In this document: positions 1 through 10,844 of the stretch, one piece after another | How the letters are laid out: each line of letters begins with the position of its first letter | Position numbering within the stretch: position 1 is the stretch's first letter | DNA from: Omphiscola glabra | Taxonomy: Eukaryota > Mollusca > Gastropoda > Lymnaeidae | DNA length: 64,000 bases | NCBI GenBank assembly: GCA_964017045.1 | Contig: OZ024808.1 | Coordinates: forward strand, 18,407,284 to 18,471,283 | Direction of reading: 5' to 3' | Program-made: the position numbers and the translations under genes | Notes under the pieces: generated by a model | What the model was told of the DNA's origin: nothing | Seen by the model: the letters and a program-made list of their open reading frames with translations, nothing else | Database searches by the model: none

Positions 1-1882
1 TTTAGAGGGTAATAAGATTTGTATGCGTAATTTCTAACAAAAGAGTAGAGCGGTGTTAAAATTTGTATTCTTTTTGAAAGCAAGAGAATAAAATGTAAAG
101 GTTATATATAATAAAAGTTTACCTTAATGTCTAACTGGTTATCTAGAAGAGCGTCTTTCTTAGATTTTTCAGCTTGTGATACTGAAAACTGGCCGTCTTC
201 TTCCATTTCTTCCAGGGCCTTTGAAAATTCCATCTGAGGAAATAAGAAGCACATACATAGTGTATTTTTCATGTTTTAATTCATTTTGGTAAAAGAAATT
301 TTTTTATTTTTCTAATTATTTATTTATTTCCAATAAATAATTAGGCAGAGTCTACTAAAAATGTATTAATATTCAAGATATCTAACTACAAACCTTCTTC
401 TTCAACTTTTTCAGTTCCTTTTTGCTAAGCTTTGGTTTTTCTTTTTCTTCTGCTGAGTGGAAGGCAATACACAATCAAAATTGTTAGACCGATTAAATTA
501 GGGAAATTTCAGAGTAACATGATTGAAAGAAATATTTCACTATGAATTTTCGAACTGTTTCCTGCATTCAATGTTATATAATAATAATTATAAATTTAAA
601 ATAAAATGTATTAACATAAATGAAAATGTAATTTAGAGAAATAGAACATACATATTTTAGAACTAGCCTGTATTAACATTTATGGCAGCAATAGTAAATG
701 CATATTTTTATATTGTCAAAATAAAAACAACCCTGCGATGGCATTTCCGTTTTATAAATATCTATAGAGAATACAGAACTGTGGCTCACCTTCAGCTGCA
801 TTGCTTGCAGCAGCTTCCTGCTCTGCAAGGCCATCTCTATTCTCTTCTTCCTCCTCCTCAATTCCATTTTCATCAGCATAATCACTGTCATTTCCACCAA
901 TTGCTTCTTTTACTTCAATCTTTTCTTTTTTTGTTTTCTCCTCTTCCTTCTTTTCTTTCTCACCGGCAATCATTTCCTCCTTTAACTTGTCCATTTTACT
1001 TTTCTTCTTTTTATCCTACATTGAACATACATTAGAAGTAATCTAAATATATGATTTCAAATCAAATTTTGTGATCAACATAGTGACATCTAGCTCCACC
1101 CTAACAAAATTCTTAAGTTCTTAGAACACATTTTTGTGAATATGCCATGCTGAAGCAGTCAGTTATTTGAAGTGAAAATAAAGTTTAAGTTCTTAATCAT
1201 GAAAAAAAAGTTGTCTACCGCATAAATTGAAATGAAATTTTCATTTGATTAATTACTCACTATATGCAAACTGCACAGGTAGGGCTAATATATGTAATAC
1301 CCTTTTTTCTTTTCATATATTGTATAGAATTAGACAAATCCAAATTGTGGTAAGACAAAAGTTAACTAAGAGAACAAAAGAGTCAAACCTTTTTTTTAGA
1401 TTTCTTTCCAACTTCTAAATCTTTGTCATCATTAGTTGAAAGGCTGTCAAATTTGTTGACAAGTTCATCATCATCGTCGTCATCTCCTTTCCCATTCTCT
1501 CGATCTATTTTATTCTTTTTGGGCTTTGCTGTTTTCACAACTACTGAGGCTTTATCATTATTTATTGAAGACTTACTACCAATGACAGATTCATCCTCTT
1601 CATCATCATCTCCCACTGCACTTTCTTTACCTCCTTTACCCTTTTTAGACTTCAATTTCTTTCCACCTTCAGAATCTTTTTTGTCCTGTGTTCCTAAATC
1701 TTCCCCATCTTCTCCTTTTTTCTTTTCCTTTTTATTCTTCTTTGGCTTAGATTTCTTGTCAGCATCTACATCCATATCATCACTTGTTGCAAGTTTGCTC
1801 TTACTGCCAACAACCTCATCATCTTCTTCCCCTTTCCACTTTTCTCTGTCAGCTTTATTCTTTTTAGGCATTTTTATTTAGT
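1..1882 (-). CDS. ABCF1: ABCF1 N-terminal exons (partial, runs off left edge)
   Basis: ABCF1 is a soluble ABC-family ATPase that associates with eIF2 and ribosomes and promotes translation initiation. Four coding exons read on the minus strand: 1389-1882 (ATG at 1869-1871), 790-1015, 394-452 and 123-233. Each is bounded by AG and GT and the phases agree (0, 1, 0, 0). The protein starts MPKKNKADREKWKGEEDD and continues as a long Lys/Asp/Glu-rich low-complexity region, as in animal ABCF1. The decisive part is the last two exons, LSKKELKKLKKK followed by MEFSKALEE, GQFSVSQAEKSKK and NQLDIK. These match the conserved human stretch LSKKEKKKLKKQMEYERQ to FSVSQAEMSSRQ to ASDIK just before the first ABC domain. 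Both nucleotide-binding domains lie outside the window. A pyrimidine tract and AG at 1883-1884 directly before the 5' UTR suggest an upstream non-coding exon, not located. The family call is firm from this motif; the low-complexity part alone would not support it. Confidence 0.88.
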
Positions 1883-2489
1883 CTAGAGAAGCAAAAAAAA
1901 GTTTAAGAAGAATTTTTTCACATAATTTCCAAACAATGTGTTTGTCATGTTATGACATGAATTTTAAGGTAAAGAAAATCCTCAATTTAAAAATCGTTTT
2001 ATCATGAATTTTGATTGAGCACAGTTAAAAGAATACTTTAGAATAGCATCTCTTTTATTTATTTACATAGCCATAGATTGAGCTCTTCAACACTTAAGAT
2101 CAACATGAAGCTAAATATCATTGTCATAACAGAAACACATTATCAAAATTCTTGCTTGAAATTAATGTTAAATGGCAAGGCACTGGGTAAATGCTTCAAC
2201 AAGCATTAAAATCTCTGTAACACATAATCAAAATTTAATGCTATCTGTTATAATTCTCTTTAATTTATTATGATTAATAATTATTATATAGAAATAGAAG
2301 CAGTCCTGTCGACTAGTGTCAGTAAAGTCCAGAATTTCAGAAACCGAACTCATATTGGATGATTGGTGAAATTTAAAGGCCCAAAAGGCAAAGGGCAAAC
2401 TCGGCAAAGGCATTGAAAATTTAGCCCTTAAATAGTTTATCAGGCAGTCCTTCAGACAGGCAGTATTTGAATTTTTTTAAAGTTATTTA
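1883..2489. other. AT-rich sequence upstream of ABCF1
   Basis: I see no coding exon or recognisable repeat here. It probably belongs to the 5' UTR intron or promoter side of the minus-strand ABCF1 gene. Confidence 0.4.
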
Positions 2490-2757
2490 AGTATTAACTT
2501 GAAGGGCCGAGTAGAAAAAGTACTTAAGTGTATTTTTGAAGTTTTGAGAAAATTGAGTTTAAAATTTTTAAATTCTTATTTAGATACATTAAAATCTGTT
2601 CCTGGTAACTCTGAATCAAACACTTGTGGACATTTTCCATGAATGATATTTACAGGAATGATTCAGGGAAAGCAATCAAATATAATGCATGTCTTAACTC
2701 AGCTTTGAAAAATTGTAACTTAAGTACTTTTTCTACTCAGCCCTTCACTTTAAGTAT
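2490..2757. mobile_element. Palindromic MITE with long terminal inverted repeats
   Basis: The left arm (from about 2493, containing GAGTAGAAAAAGTACTTAAG) recurs as its reverse complement in the right arm (2718-2757, CTTAAGTACTTTTTCTAC). Roughly 55-60 bp of each arm pair with a few mismatches, leaving a unique centre of about 150 bp. There is no coding capacity, so this is a non-autonomous DNA element. The superfamily cannot be set because the target duplication is not clear. Confidence 0.6.
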
Positions 2758-2762
2758 CCTTA

Positions 2763-4955
2763 TTGGTCCAACACCACGGAAAAGCGTTTGGAGTTTGGGA
2801 AAAGTGTTATTAGGCTATTTAAACATCTATGGTCCAAGTAAAATGATTTACATAGGTATATAATATAGGCCCTAGGTAGTGTGCTTGGACTTGGTAGTGT
2901 CTAGCCCTAATATTACTAATATTAGGCTAATCAAAATGCTTAATGACTAAGTCTAAGTCATAAGTCTAATGCCCAGCTTTACTGAACCAAAAAATGGTCA
3001 AGTCAAATATTCCTTTTCAAAAATTATAATGAATAAAAACTTCAATAAAATACGCTAGCTTTTTTCATAAAAACTATATAGCTTATTAAATTAACAACGC
3101 TAAAATACGTCCATAACGGTTTTAAAAAAAAAAAGTGTTTTAGTAAGTTTCACTGAGCACACTCTCCTCTGACCAGTGCTAGGGGGAGCCGAGGGCCAGG
3201 GCGAGATAATTGATTCATGCCTACTTTATAAAAACCAGTTGATTTTAAATCTTATACTTAACATTTAATTTTTTTTACATAATTTTATATTTTATACAGT
3301 ATGTACCTACAATGTCTTTGTAAACTTCTTAAATAAGGTAAGTATTGCACAAAATATCTAACAGATGAGGCAACAATGTGTTATAAACGAAACCGGAAAA
3401 CGTACTACGTCATTGAATTGTGAGACAGTAAAAAACATCAACTAAAGTTAAAGAATTAAAAGCATGTCACTGACATAGGGTATGAAACATTGGTTAAAAA
3501 TTGGAAAATGTTTAATGTATAAGTTTGGAATCACTCTACCCCATATAAAATACATTCGAGTTATATAATAATGAAAACAGTGGCGTCAGTAGAGGAATGC
3601 AGGGGTAGCGTGCAGATTTAGGGGGTTATAGTTATAATTAAACCAGGGTTGCGGGTATTATTTTGAATATTAAAGGGGCCTAATTAGAAACTGTGGTTAT
3701 GAACAAATTATTGCTCTGTTTTATCAATTATAGAGCTAATTTGTTTGTTTTTTCCCTTACGTCCCACCACTGGCGACCTATTTGAAGATTGTTGGCGACA
3801 TATAACATATTATTATAAACTCAGAGAGGTTGTGATCTATTTATGTTTCAGTTTCAAGCAGAGATCGGGAAGGGAACTCCTTATTACTTATTTCTTAGCT
3901 CTAAGATTAAGGGAACATACAACTGTTTAGGTGGGGCAGGGTTCAAGAAAGGTATAAAAACTCGATTACTGGGAGTAGACCTACGAGTAAACTATATTTA
4001 TCATAAGAAATAGAAGTGAGTGCCATACAGTAGACCAAGACCAAAATATTTTAACTTCACACCCAGGGCCATGCACAATAGGGGGAGGGGTGAAAATGGC
4101 ACTCGATCTGAACGCCAGTTTTAGTGGGGAAAAATTGTCAGATTTCTTGCAAAATGGGCGTAGGCCTATTAATATCTATTTTTAAATATATTTTTTGGCG
4201 GGCAGTGGGGGTCCTTATTTTAGCATTCTCCCCTGGCACTGATTTTGCTGGCACCGCCCTTTTCACACCAAGCGATCTACACTTAAACTTCGATCACCAG
4301 TGCCATCGTGATCCGTAGAATCTCCTCTGCAAACGTATATCGAAGAACCAGTACGGTAGCTAGTGGCATGCCATTAATAAGGGGCGTGGCGTGCGGTAGC
4401 ATGCCATTAAGGGGCGTGGCGTGTGACGTACACCCAAAGCTTGACGAGATGCAAGTGTCAGCGTCAGCCAATATCTCAATGTGTGACATCGAAACACGGA
4501 AACTTGCTTTTGTGCACGTGCCTTTAGAAGGCATAACATTATTTTATTTGGAGTCATTTAAGAGTATTAATTTATGAAAAAATGGATACTGTTCATGTTT
4601 TACATTTTAAATTATTTTTTGGTTCCTCGAAAAAGATGTAAATCTTACTTAGTACCTACTATGCTGCCCTGTTCACCTACCAGTTGTATTGTTGGTACAG
4701 GAATTTCTAATATATAATTTCCATTAGAATTAGAGTGAAAAGTTTTTTTTATATTGCCCCCTCGTAAGCTATCTTGAAAACCGTTGCATCTCTTGATGTT
4801 TGTTAGGACACCCTCACAAGGGAGGACACCCTCAAATGTTAGGATACCCTCACAGGGGAGGACACCAAATTAAAATTAGTAAATTTGACCGAGCTCGATC
4901 AAGTCGGTTTCATAACACATCTTAAATACAAGTACAAGATCAGGGTGCCACTTTT
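2763..4955. other. Intergenic sequence without a recognisable gene
   Basis: The stretch is AT-rich with scattered short repeat debris: a piece resembling the CAGTGGCG repeats near 3582, and an ACACCCTCACA-type triplication at 4805-4865. The short ORFs around 4280-4577 overlap each other on both strands and resemble no protein I know. Confidence 0.4.
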
Positions 4956-4959
4956 CACA

Positions 4960-5388
4960 AGAGTAGGATACTACCATGGTAGGATACCACCAGAGTAGGA
5001 TACCATCAGAGTAGGATGCACCAGATTAGGATACCACCAGAGTAGGATACCACCAGAGTAGGATACCACCAGAGTAGGATATCATCAGAGTAGGATACAC
5101 CAGAGTAGGATAACACCAGAGTAGGATAATAAGAGTAGGATACCACCAGAGCAGGATACACCAGAGTATGATACCACCAGAGTAGGATACACAAGTGTAG
5201 GATACCATCAGAGTAGGATGCCACCAGAGTAGGATACCACCAGAGTAGGATACCACCAGAGTAGGATACACCAGAGTAGAATAGCACCAGAGTAGGATAC
5301 ACCAGAATAGGATACCACCATAGCATGATACACCAGAGTAGAATACAACCAGAGAAGGATACACCAGAGTAGGATACCACCAGAGCAG
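4960..5388. repeat. Minisatellite, about 15-16 bp unit
   Basis: The unit ACCAGAGTAGGATAC is repeated with point changes and one-base length changes for roughly 28 copies. The antisense ORFs rich in SYSGGILLWWY-type repeats are by-products of the array and are not genes. Confidence 0.9.
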
Positions 5389-5516
5389 TTGCAATAAGTG
5401 CAGTGTGACAACAGAGCAGGCCGAGGATAAATCTGCTGAATGTGGAGACAACTGATTTTACCGCGCTGGGTGACACCAACTCTAGTGACGTCACTGAGCA
5501 TAAGATATAAGTAAGC

Positions 5517-5697
5517 CAGTGGCGTAGCGAGCTTAACTCGCGCCCGGGGCACATACCTTTTTAGCGCCCCTAATACCTTTTTAGCGCCCCCCATTCGAAA
5601 ACCATACAATATTATAGTAATATATACCATTTAACGCCCCTTTGTGAGTAGCGCCCGGGGCATGATGCCCCCCTTGCCCCCCCTCACTACGCCACTG
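5517..5697 (-). mobile_element. hAT-like MITE, CAGTGGCGTAGC family, copy 1
   Basis: The ends are CAGTGGCGTAGCGAG and CACTACGCCACTG. The inside (GCGCCCGGGGCA, TTTTTAGCGCCCC) is the reverse complement of the three related copies at 9398, 9784 and 10127. The flanking 8-mers do not match here, so the target duplication is lost or the copy rearranged. Confidence 0.8.
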
Positions 5698-6009
5698 CAT
5701 CGGCCAAGTCATTTGTCAACGTGTGACCACGGCATGCTGAGCGCGTTTCCAAATGACACTGACCAGATGCAGTGTCGCCAGGGAAAAAAATAATTTATTT
5801 TTAAAAAAAAAAAGCTTTATAATATTATTTTATTTATGTCTATCGAGCCCTCAATATCCCAAAGATTTCCAGTTTCAACCCATATGGGGCAATTTACCCC
5901 AGTTCGCTAACCACTAAAGTGTATCGTGGTGGGGGGCACTTCGCTTCAATCTGAACGTGGTCGTGACTTCAAAAACGCCCCAGAACCTGTGTACGAGAAC
6001 AACTTGGCG

Positions 6010-6085
6010 CTGGGTGGCCGAGCGGTCTAAACTGAGTAAATCCCAAGCTTGTGGCCTGGAGTTCAATGAAACGATGCAACGCGCA
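6010..6085 (+). repeat. tRNA-derived SINE head or tRNA pseudogene (Ser/Leu-like)
   Basis: TGGCCGAGCGGTCTAA near 6015 is a good pol III box A of tRNA-Ser/Leu type, and GAGTTCAATGA near 6059 is a decayed box B at the expected distance. No acceptor stem can be closed and no anticodon arm is convincing. A (CA)n and (CAA)n stretch follows at 6083-6120. This is more likely a SINE head than a working tRNA gene. Confidence 0.5.
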
Positions 6086-6839
6086 CACACACACACAAAA
6101 CAAAACAACAACAACAACACTGCTGTCACCCAATGCAACCTTGCTTTATTCCCAGTCGTTTTGACTATGTCTTGCCATTGGACGAGCGAGTGAAGCTGAA
6201 GAATTGAGCAACTCTCCCTCACTTTAAGTTTAAGCAAAATACAGCTCAAGTCATGACTACTTCTAAAGTCGAAATGGTCATCCTCGCGCGCGAATGGCGA
6301 ACAATGCGAGTACTATTGAGATTAGTAATCAGCACAGTTAACTAGATTTTACAGCGATAATTAACAATTGACAATTTTTGACAATCTGTAACTTCCTAAA
6401 CTATTTTTTTTTAAATTTGCATTTAAAATTGTTTACCCTGGATTTTTCGGGATCCCGGGAGAGAAAGCTAAAATACACAAATAATAGGATTGATAGCAAG
6501 CTCTCAATCATTCCTAATTTGGTACGGTACATATTGGATAAAATTGTATAGAATTCAACAATTTAATAGAATATTTTAAATAGGCGGAATAATCGGAAAA
6601 GTCGTCTATTAGGCGGATTACCGATTATTTGACAATTAATCCGAGCAACCCTAGGGGTGACGCCAATGGAACCTTGCAAATTTGACAGTGCTCCTTCGAG
6701 TGGGCTTCGTAAGTGACACGGTGAAGAATGTTTATTTTAAATTGATAAAAAGAAATAAACTTTTGGCAGGATCTTTAGGAAGTAGTGGACTAACTTAAAA
6801 ATGCATTAGAACACGAAGAAACAAGTAGGAGTGACTAAA

Positions 6840-6975
6840 GGTTACCAGAAATTTGTTTGAAAGAAATTTCTTCGACGGAAATTTGATCGCACGGAAATGT
6901 GGTCAGATCATTTTTTCAGTTCACACGTTAAAAATTTTCGTCAAATTTCTTTTTGAACGCGCTACATAATATAGT
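6840..6975 (+). mobile_element. Truncated copy of the GGTTACCGG palindromic MITE
   Basis: It starts GGTTACCAGAAATTTG and contains GACGGAAATTTGATCG, TTCACACGTTAAAA and TTTCTTTTTGAACGC in the same order as the full copy at 12584-12885. The second arm is missing, so this is a half element. Confidence 0.65.
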
Positions 6976-7256
6976 AACACAAAATATCGATCTCAGTTTT
7001 GTACCACTAGTACACAGCTTCTCTAGCGTTCTCAAATCACGACCCCATCTATGCAGAAGCAAAGTGACCCTTATGGATCTATATTGAAAAAAAAATGGTT
7101 TTAATAATGGTACATTATTTGATAGAAAAACATCTAAAATTTAGAGTGTAATAGAATAAATTGTAATTAACGACATATTTAATACCATGAATGAAATTTT
7201 AAATCAAACTTAATTAAAAGAAGTAAATTATTTTAAAGCCAATATTTCTCTAAGAC

Positions 7257-7466
7257 CAGGCCAGCACAACATACGGCCCGCCAGCACCCACTTTGCGGTC
7301 CGCGAAGTACCGACATATTCTTTATTCTTATTATTTTCTCAATAGCTTTCCCACACAGCCCTATTTTCTTTTGGCCCGCACAAGTTCTGTCCTATTTTCT
7401 TTTGGTCCGCACAAGTTTTTCATAAAGTATTACGGCCCGCCATACATTTTGAGTTGTTCAGGCCTG
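7257..7466. mobile_element. hAT-like MITE with CAGGCC ends
   Basis: The ends are CAGGCCAGCACAAC and GTTGTTCAGGCCTG, with GGCCCGCC motifs inside both ends. It is flanked by TCTAAGAC (7249-7256) and TCTTAGAC (7467-7474), an 8-bp target duplication with one mismatch. The size, the CAG..CTG termini and the 8-bp duplication indicate a non-autonomous hAT derivative of 210 bp. Confidence 0.75.
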
Positions 7467-7599
7467 TCTTAGACTATTGTTTCAGCCGACGATCCCAAAC
7501 AAATTCCTTTGCAAACCCCATTAGCAAGCCCAAGTCATAGATTACCACAATCTGTTCCTATATGAAAATGATTGAGTACTTTTATAGCGCGTGTCCATG

Positions 7600-8760
7600 C
7601 TATTTTAACATGCTCACAGCGCTCTGGTGTCCTAAAATCTATTTAAAGAAAAAAGTATTTAAATGGTTCTTAAATGACTTTTTATCGTTTTCAATGTCCC
7701 TCAAAGATTTAGGCAAACTGTTCCACAATTTAGGTGGAATAGCCTCAAAAGAGCGCACTCCGTATGAAGTCTTTCGGTGTCCATCCACACTGGGATCTCT
7801 CAGTAAGGACTATGTTGAAGAGCGCAGGTTCTGTATGGATACATTTTTTATATCAATTTTTGAAGATATACAGGTGCAGAGCCTTCTATATATATACAGC
7901 TATATATAGCATATATGCCAGGGACGCGATACAATACAATGCTTTCTGCAGTATTTTGTACTTTATGGTGTCTCTTAAATTTGGTTTTGAGGTGAAACCC
8001 ACAAACAACTGTTACAGTAATCTAATCTTGATTGGATTATAATTACTGCTACGGCAATTGGCTGTTCTCTTATTGAGTTGAGGACGCAGCTTACCCAGAG
8101 CCCGAAGATGACGGAAACAAGCCCAGGCCACAGAGCTGATTTGAGGGATCATAGTAAGTTTGCTGTCAGTGTAGAAGCAAAGGTCTCTAACCGTGTTGGA
8201 CAAGGGGATCTCAGAAGCACCAACTTTTATCGATGAAATAGCAACCTTCCAAATATTGGCATCAGAACCATATATAATTGCCTCTGTCTTATCGTCATTT
8301 AATGTAAGTCTGTTTGATACCATCCATGATTTGACCACAAGACAGCAGTCCTCGACAGCTTGCACAGTAGCAGCAGAGTCCAAAGGTTCAGGGCGGAAGG
8401 GCGGAAACTCTTGTACAGTTCCATGTCATCCGCAAATAATTTGCGGGACATACCACAACTTTTAATAACAGTCAAGAAGTTTCTCAGTTTAACTGCAGTT
8501 TGCTCGCTGCTCTTGTCGGGTAAAACATTGGGTGCTGATTTCTTCCCGAAAAGGTCATTCACCACAGAGAACATCTTGCGAGAGTCAGTACCTGCTGCCT
8601 TCAGGAGAACATCTTGCGAGAGTTAATACCTGCTGCCCCAAGGAGAGACTGAACATGCTCAGACTTTACGTGTCTGATTTCCTACGCATACATGTTCCTT
8701 GCTTTCCCAAACTTTTGTTTGTCCTCTTCTTCTCCAACGCTTCTCTGCCAGACGCCTAAC
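7600..8760 (-). pseudogene. CR1/Jockey-type retrotransposon reverse transcriptase fragment
   Basis: On the minus strand, frames in order read FADDMELYKSF (a decayed Y/F-A-D-D catalytic box, about 8420-8455), then KSWMVSNRLTLNDDKTEA and VRDLCFYTDSKLTM, typical of the region after the RT fingers/palm. At 7640-7830 comes SYGVRSF and PPKLWNSLPKSLRD, then SFKNHLNTFF, the usual 3' end of CR1/Jockey ORF2. The frame shifts several times and a stretch near 7840-8010 does not align, so this is a dead copy. It belongs to the non-LTR class; the clade is not certain. Confidence 0.8.
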
Positions 8761-9106
8761 AATGGAATTCAGATCTGTTATCAAAACACTTATTTGGCAC
8801 TGGGGCATATGTATCCAACAGAGAAATGAGAGTCCGATTGCAGAGGAGAACTAGTTGTTCAATATCTGTGTGTGGTGACTTTACTAACTATATTGCCAGT
8901 ACCAGTAAAATCTTGTTAATTGCGTCATCATCTCCGTAGTTAAAATCTCGTGCTCTGTAAACTTGTTTTCACGCACGACACGTGATCACCTTGTCAGAAA
9001 ACCCCAGCACACCGCAAGTAAAACATAAAACATTGCTTATCACTGAGAAAAATTTACCGACCATCAAATTACTATAGTCAACCCATTTCCATAAATACTA
9101 GATGGT

Positions 9107-9640
9107 GGTGTTTATTATTAGTTGTCTTATATAGCGCGGTACCCCAGCCTAGGGCTAGGCTCACCGCGCTGTACATAAAAGTATTAGCTAAAGATACATA
9201 ATCGTGCCAACAAAATAAAATACATTTATGTAATAAAGAACAGCTTTATAGAAAAAACAAAAACAAATGCATATTCATCCCATCCACCCCAGAACTTTTA
9301 CATGTCAAGCCACGGACGGCGGCCAGCAGCATCGTTTATCGGTCAGATGTAGGGGAATCAGTCGGGGTAGTAGAATTTTAAAAGATGTGTTCTGAGTCAG
9401 TGGCGTAGTGAGGGGGGCAAGGGGGGGCATCATGCCCCGGGCGCTACCCACAAAGGGGCGCCAAATGGTAAATTTTACTATAAGATTGTATGGTTTTCGA
9501 ATAGGGGGCGCGCTAAAAAGTTATTGGGGGCGCTAAAAAGGTATTGTGCCCCGGGCGCGAGTTAAGCTCGCTACGCCACTGTTCTGAGTGCAGTTTTGAA
9601 GGCCTGGGTTTATTCATTGCTGAAGGGTTTCTTACAATAT
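9107..9640 (-). mobile_element. CR1-like 3' end, interrupted by a MITE
   Basis: From 9120 (GTCTTATATAGCGCGGTACC) this matches the 3' end of the CR1-like copy at 32486 onward, including the GAACTTTTA..TGTCAAGCCA block and the GTCGGG..GTAGA..TTTAAA block. The match is broken at 9397 by a hAT-like MITE (9398-9581) and resumes with GTTTTGAAGGCCTGG just after it. A short ATT-type tail lies at the 9110-9120 end, as expected for the 3' end of a minus-strand element. Confidence 0.8.
9398..9581 (+). mobile_element. hAT-like MITE, CAGTGGCGTAGC family, copy 2, perfect 8-bp TSD
   Basis: The 184-bp element runs from CAGTGGCGTAGTGAGG to CTCGCTACGCCACTG. TTCTGAGT sits on both sides (9390-9397 and 9582-9589), a perfect 8-bp target duplication typical of hAT transposition. 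It lies inside the CR1 3' end at 9107-9640, so it inserted after that element. There is no ORF, so it was mobilised in trans. Confidence 0.88.
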
Positions 9641-9783
9641 TTCCTTTTAAATTAACAATCACATAGACCGTGGTATAACAATATTATGCATCATACTGGT
9701 CTCATTTATAACATATGCAGTTGGCCGAAAATGTCATTGCGCATCAAGGCTGACTGCCCGCCTTCCTCACCTTAAATCCTACG

Positions 9784-9968
9784 CAATGGCGTAGCGAGGG
9801 GGGCAAGGGGGGCATCATGCCCCGGGCGCTACTCACAAAGGGGCGCCAAATGGTATATTTTACTATAATATTGTATGGTTTTCGAATAGAAGGGGGGCGC
9901 TAAAAAGGTATTGGGGGCGCTAAAAAGGTATTATGCCCCGGGCGCGAGTTAAGCTCGCTACGCCACTG
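9784..9968 (+). mobile_element. hAT-like MITE, CAGTGGCGTAGC family, copy 3
   Basis: It begins CAATGGCGTAGCGAGG (one change in the terminus) and ends CTCGCTACGCCACTG. Flanks ATCCTACG (9776-9783) and ATCCTATA (9969-9976) agree at 6 of 8 positions, a decayed 8-bp duplication. The interior is nearly the same as copy 2. Confidence 0.82.
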
Positions 9969-10126
9969 ATCCTATACCACTGCCTGCAAGCTATGACCCT
10001 TATCCCTTCCTATGGTAAGTTTGGAGTAATTTTCTAGATTGTTAAGTCATTTCTTAGACCGTAGACAGTGCCGGCACAAGGCGGGTACAATACGTGATCA
10101 TCACTGCGAACGTTTTAAACGCAACG

Positions 10127-10299
10127 CAGTGGCGTAGCGAGGGGGGGGGGCTATTGGGCATCATGCTCCGGACGCTACTCACAAAGGGGCGCCAAATGGT
10201 ATATTTTACATATAATATTGTATGGTTTTCGAATAGAGGGGGGGGAGGCGTTAAAAAGGTATTGTGCCCCGGGCGCGAGTTAAACTCGCTACGCCACTG
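10127..10299 (+). mobile_element. hAT-like MITE, CAGTGGCGTAGC family, copy 4
   Basis: The ends are CAGTGGCGTAGCGAGG and ACTCGCTACGCCACTG. Flanks ACGCAACG (10119-10126) and ACACAACG (10300-10307) agree at 7 of 8 positions. A G-run has expanded near the 5' end and a short segment is missing relative to copies 2 and 3. Confidence 0.82.
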
Positions 10300-10307
10300 A
10301 CACAACG

Positions 10308-10490
10308 TCTTCGGTCGACCAGACGTCTTCGGAAGGGGAGGGTCTCCGTCGGCAAACCCGATCGAGCGGTTGCTGGTGGGGACGGTCCACGCCCGGGGAG
10401 GTCTCTGGCATGCCCCCGCGCGGTCCGGTGTCGAGGAATCCCGGCGCCGGACTCGCGTGGGGGGGAGCGCCAGGGGGGGCATAAAGAGTT
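10308..10490. other. GC-rich island of unknown origin
   Basis: About 180 bp is strongly GC-rich (GGAGGGTCTCCGTCGG, CGGTCCACGCCCGGGG, GGCGCCGGACTCGCG) in an otherwise AT-rich region. The style resembles rDNA spacer or a 28S expansion segment, but I cannot align it to a conserved rRNA core. ORFs on both strands lack any recognisable domain. It sits directly after MITE copy 4. Confidence 0.3.
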
Positions 10491-10678
10491 TAAGCTCGAC
10501 GGCCCGCTGACGCCATTTCCTAATGAGATATTTCAGTGGCGTAACTAGGTATTATGTCACCCGGGGTGGACCGAGATTTTTTACCGCCTCATTCCACTAA
10601 AATAACTCTGCAGTTGGCCGGAAATGTCGCTACTCCATATGAAGTAAATAAGTGTCACCCGGACATTATTGTGATATA

Positions 10679-10844
10679 CCGTATTTATCGGCGTATAACA
10701 CGCACCGGCACATAACACGCACCTCATTTTAAAAAGGAAATTTTAGGAAAAAAACTTAACATTATATCGGCGTATAACACGCACACATCATTTGCACCCT
10801 ATTTTCAGGAAGAAAAAGTGCGTGTTATACGCCGATAAATACGG
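10679..10844. mobile_element. TA-flanked MITE with CCGTATTTATCGG ends (mariner-like)
   Basis: Perfect inverted repeats of about 27 bp begin CCGTATTTATCGGCGTATAA and end with their complement TTATACGCCGATAAATACGG. A TA dinucleotide flanks each end (10677-10678, 10845-10846). The TA target and lack of an ORF point to a non-autonomous Tc1/mariner-type element of 166 bp. The same inner motif, GTATAACACGCAC, occurs three times inside. Confidence 0.8.

Noticed and set aside
1423..1881. Plus-strand Ser/Phe-rich ORF of 152 codons
   Set aside because: It is the antisense of the lysine/acid-rich first exon of ABCF1.
5006..5630. Minus-strand ORFs rich in YSGGILLWW repeats, resembling membrane segments
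   Set aside because: They are translations of the 15-16 bp minisatellite; unit length changes shift the frame within the array.
6010..6085. Functional tRNA-Ser or tRNA-Leu gene
   Set aside because: Box A is good but box B is decayed and no acceptor stem or anticodon arm can be closed.
10054..10548. ORFs of 94 and 142 codons on both strands
   Set aside because: They span the end of a MITE and a GC-rich island where stop codons are rare; no domain is visible.
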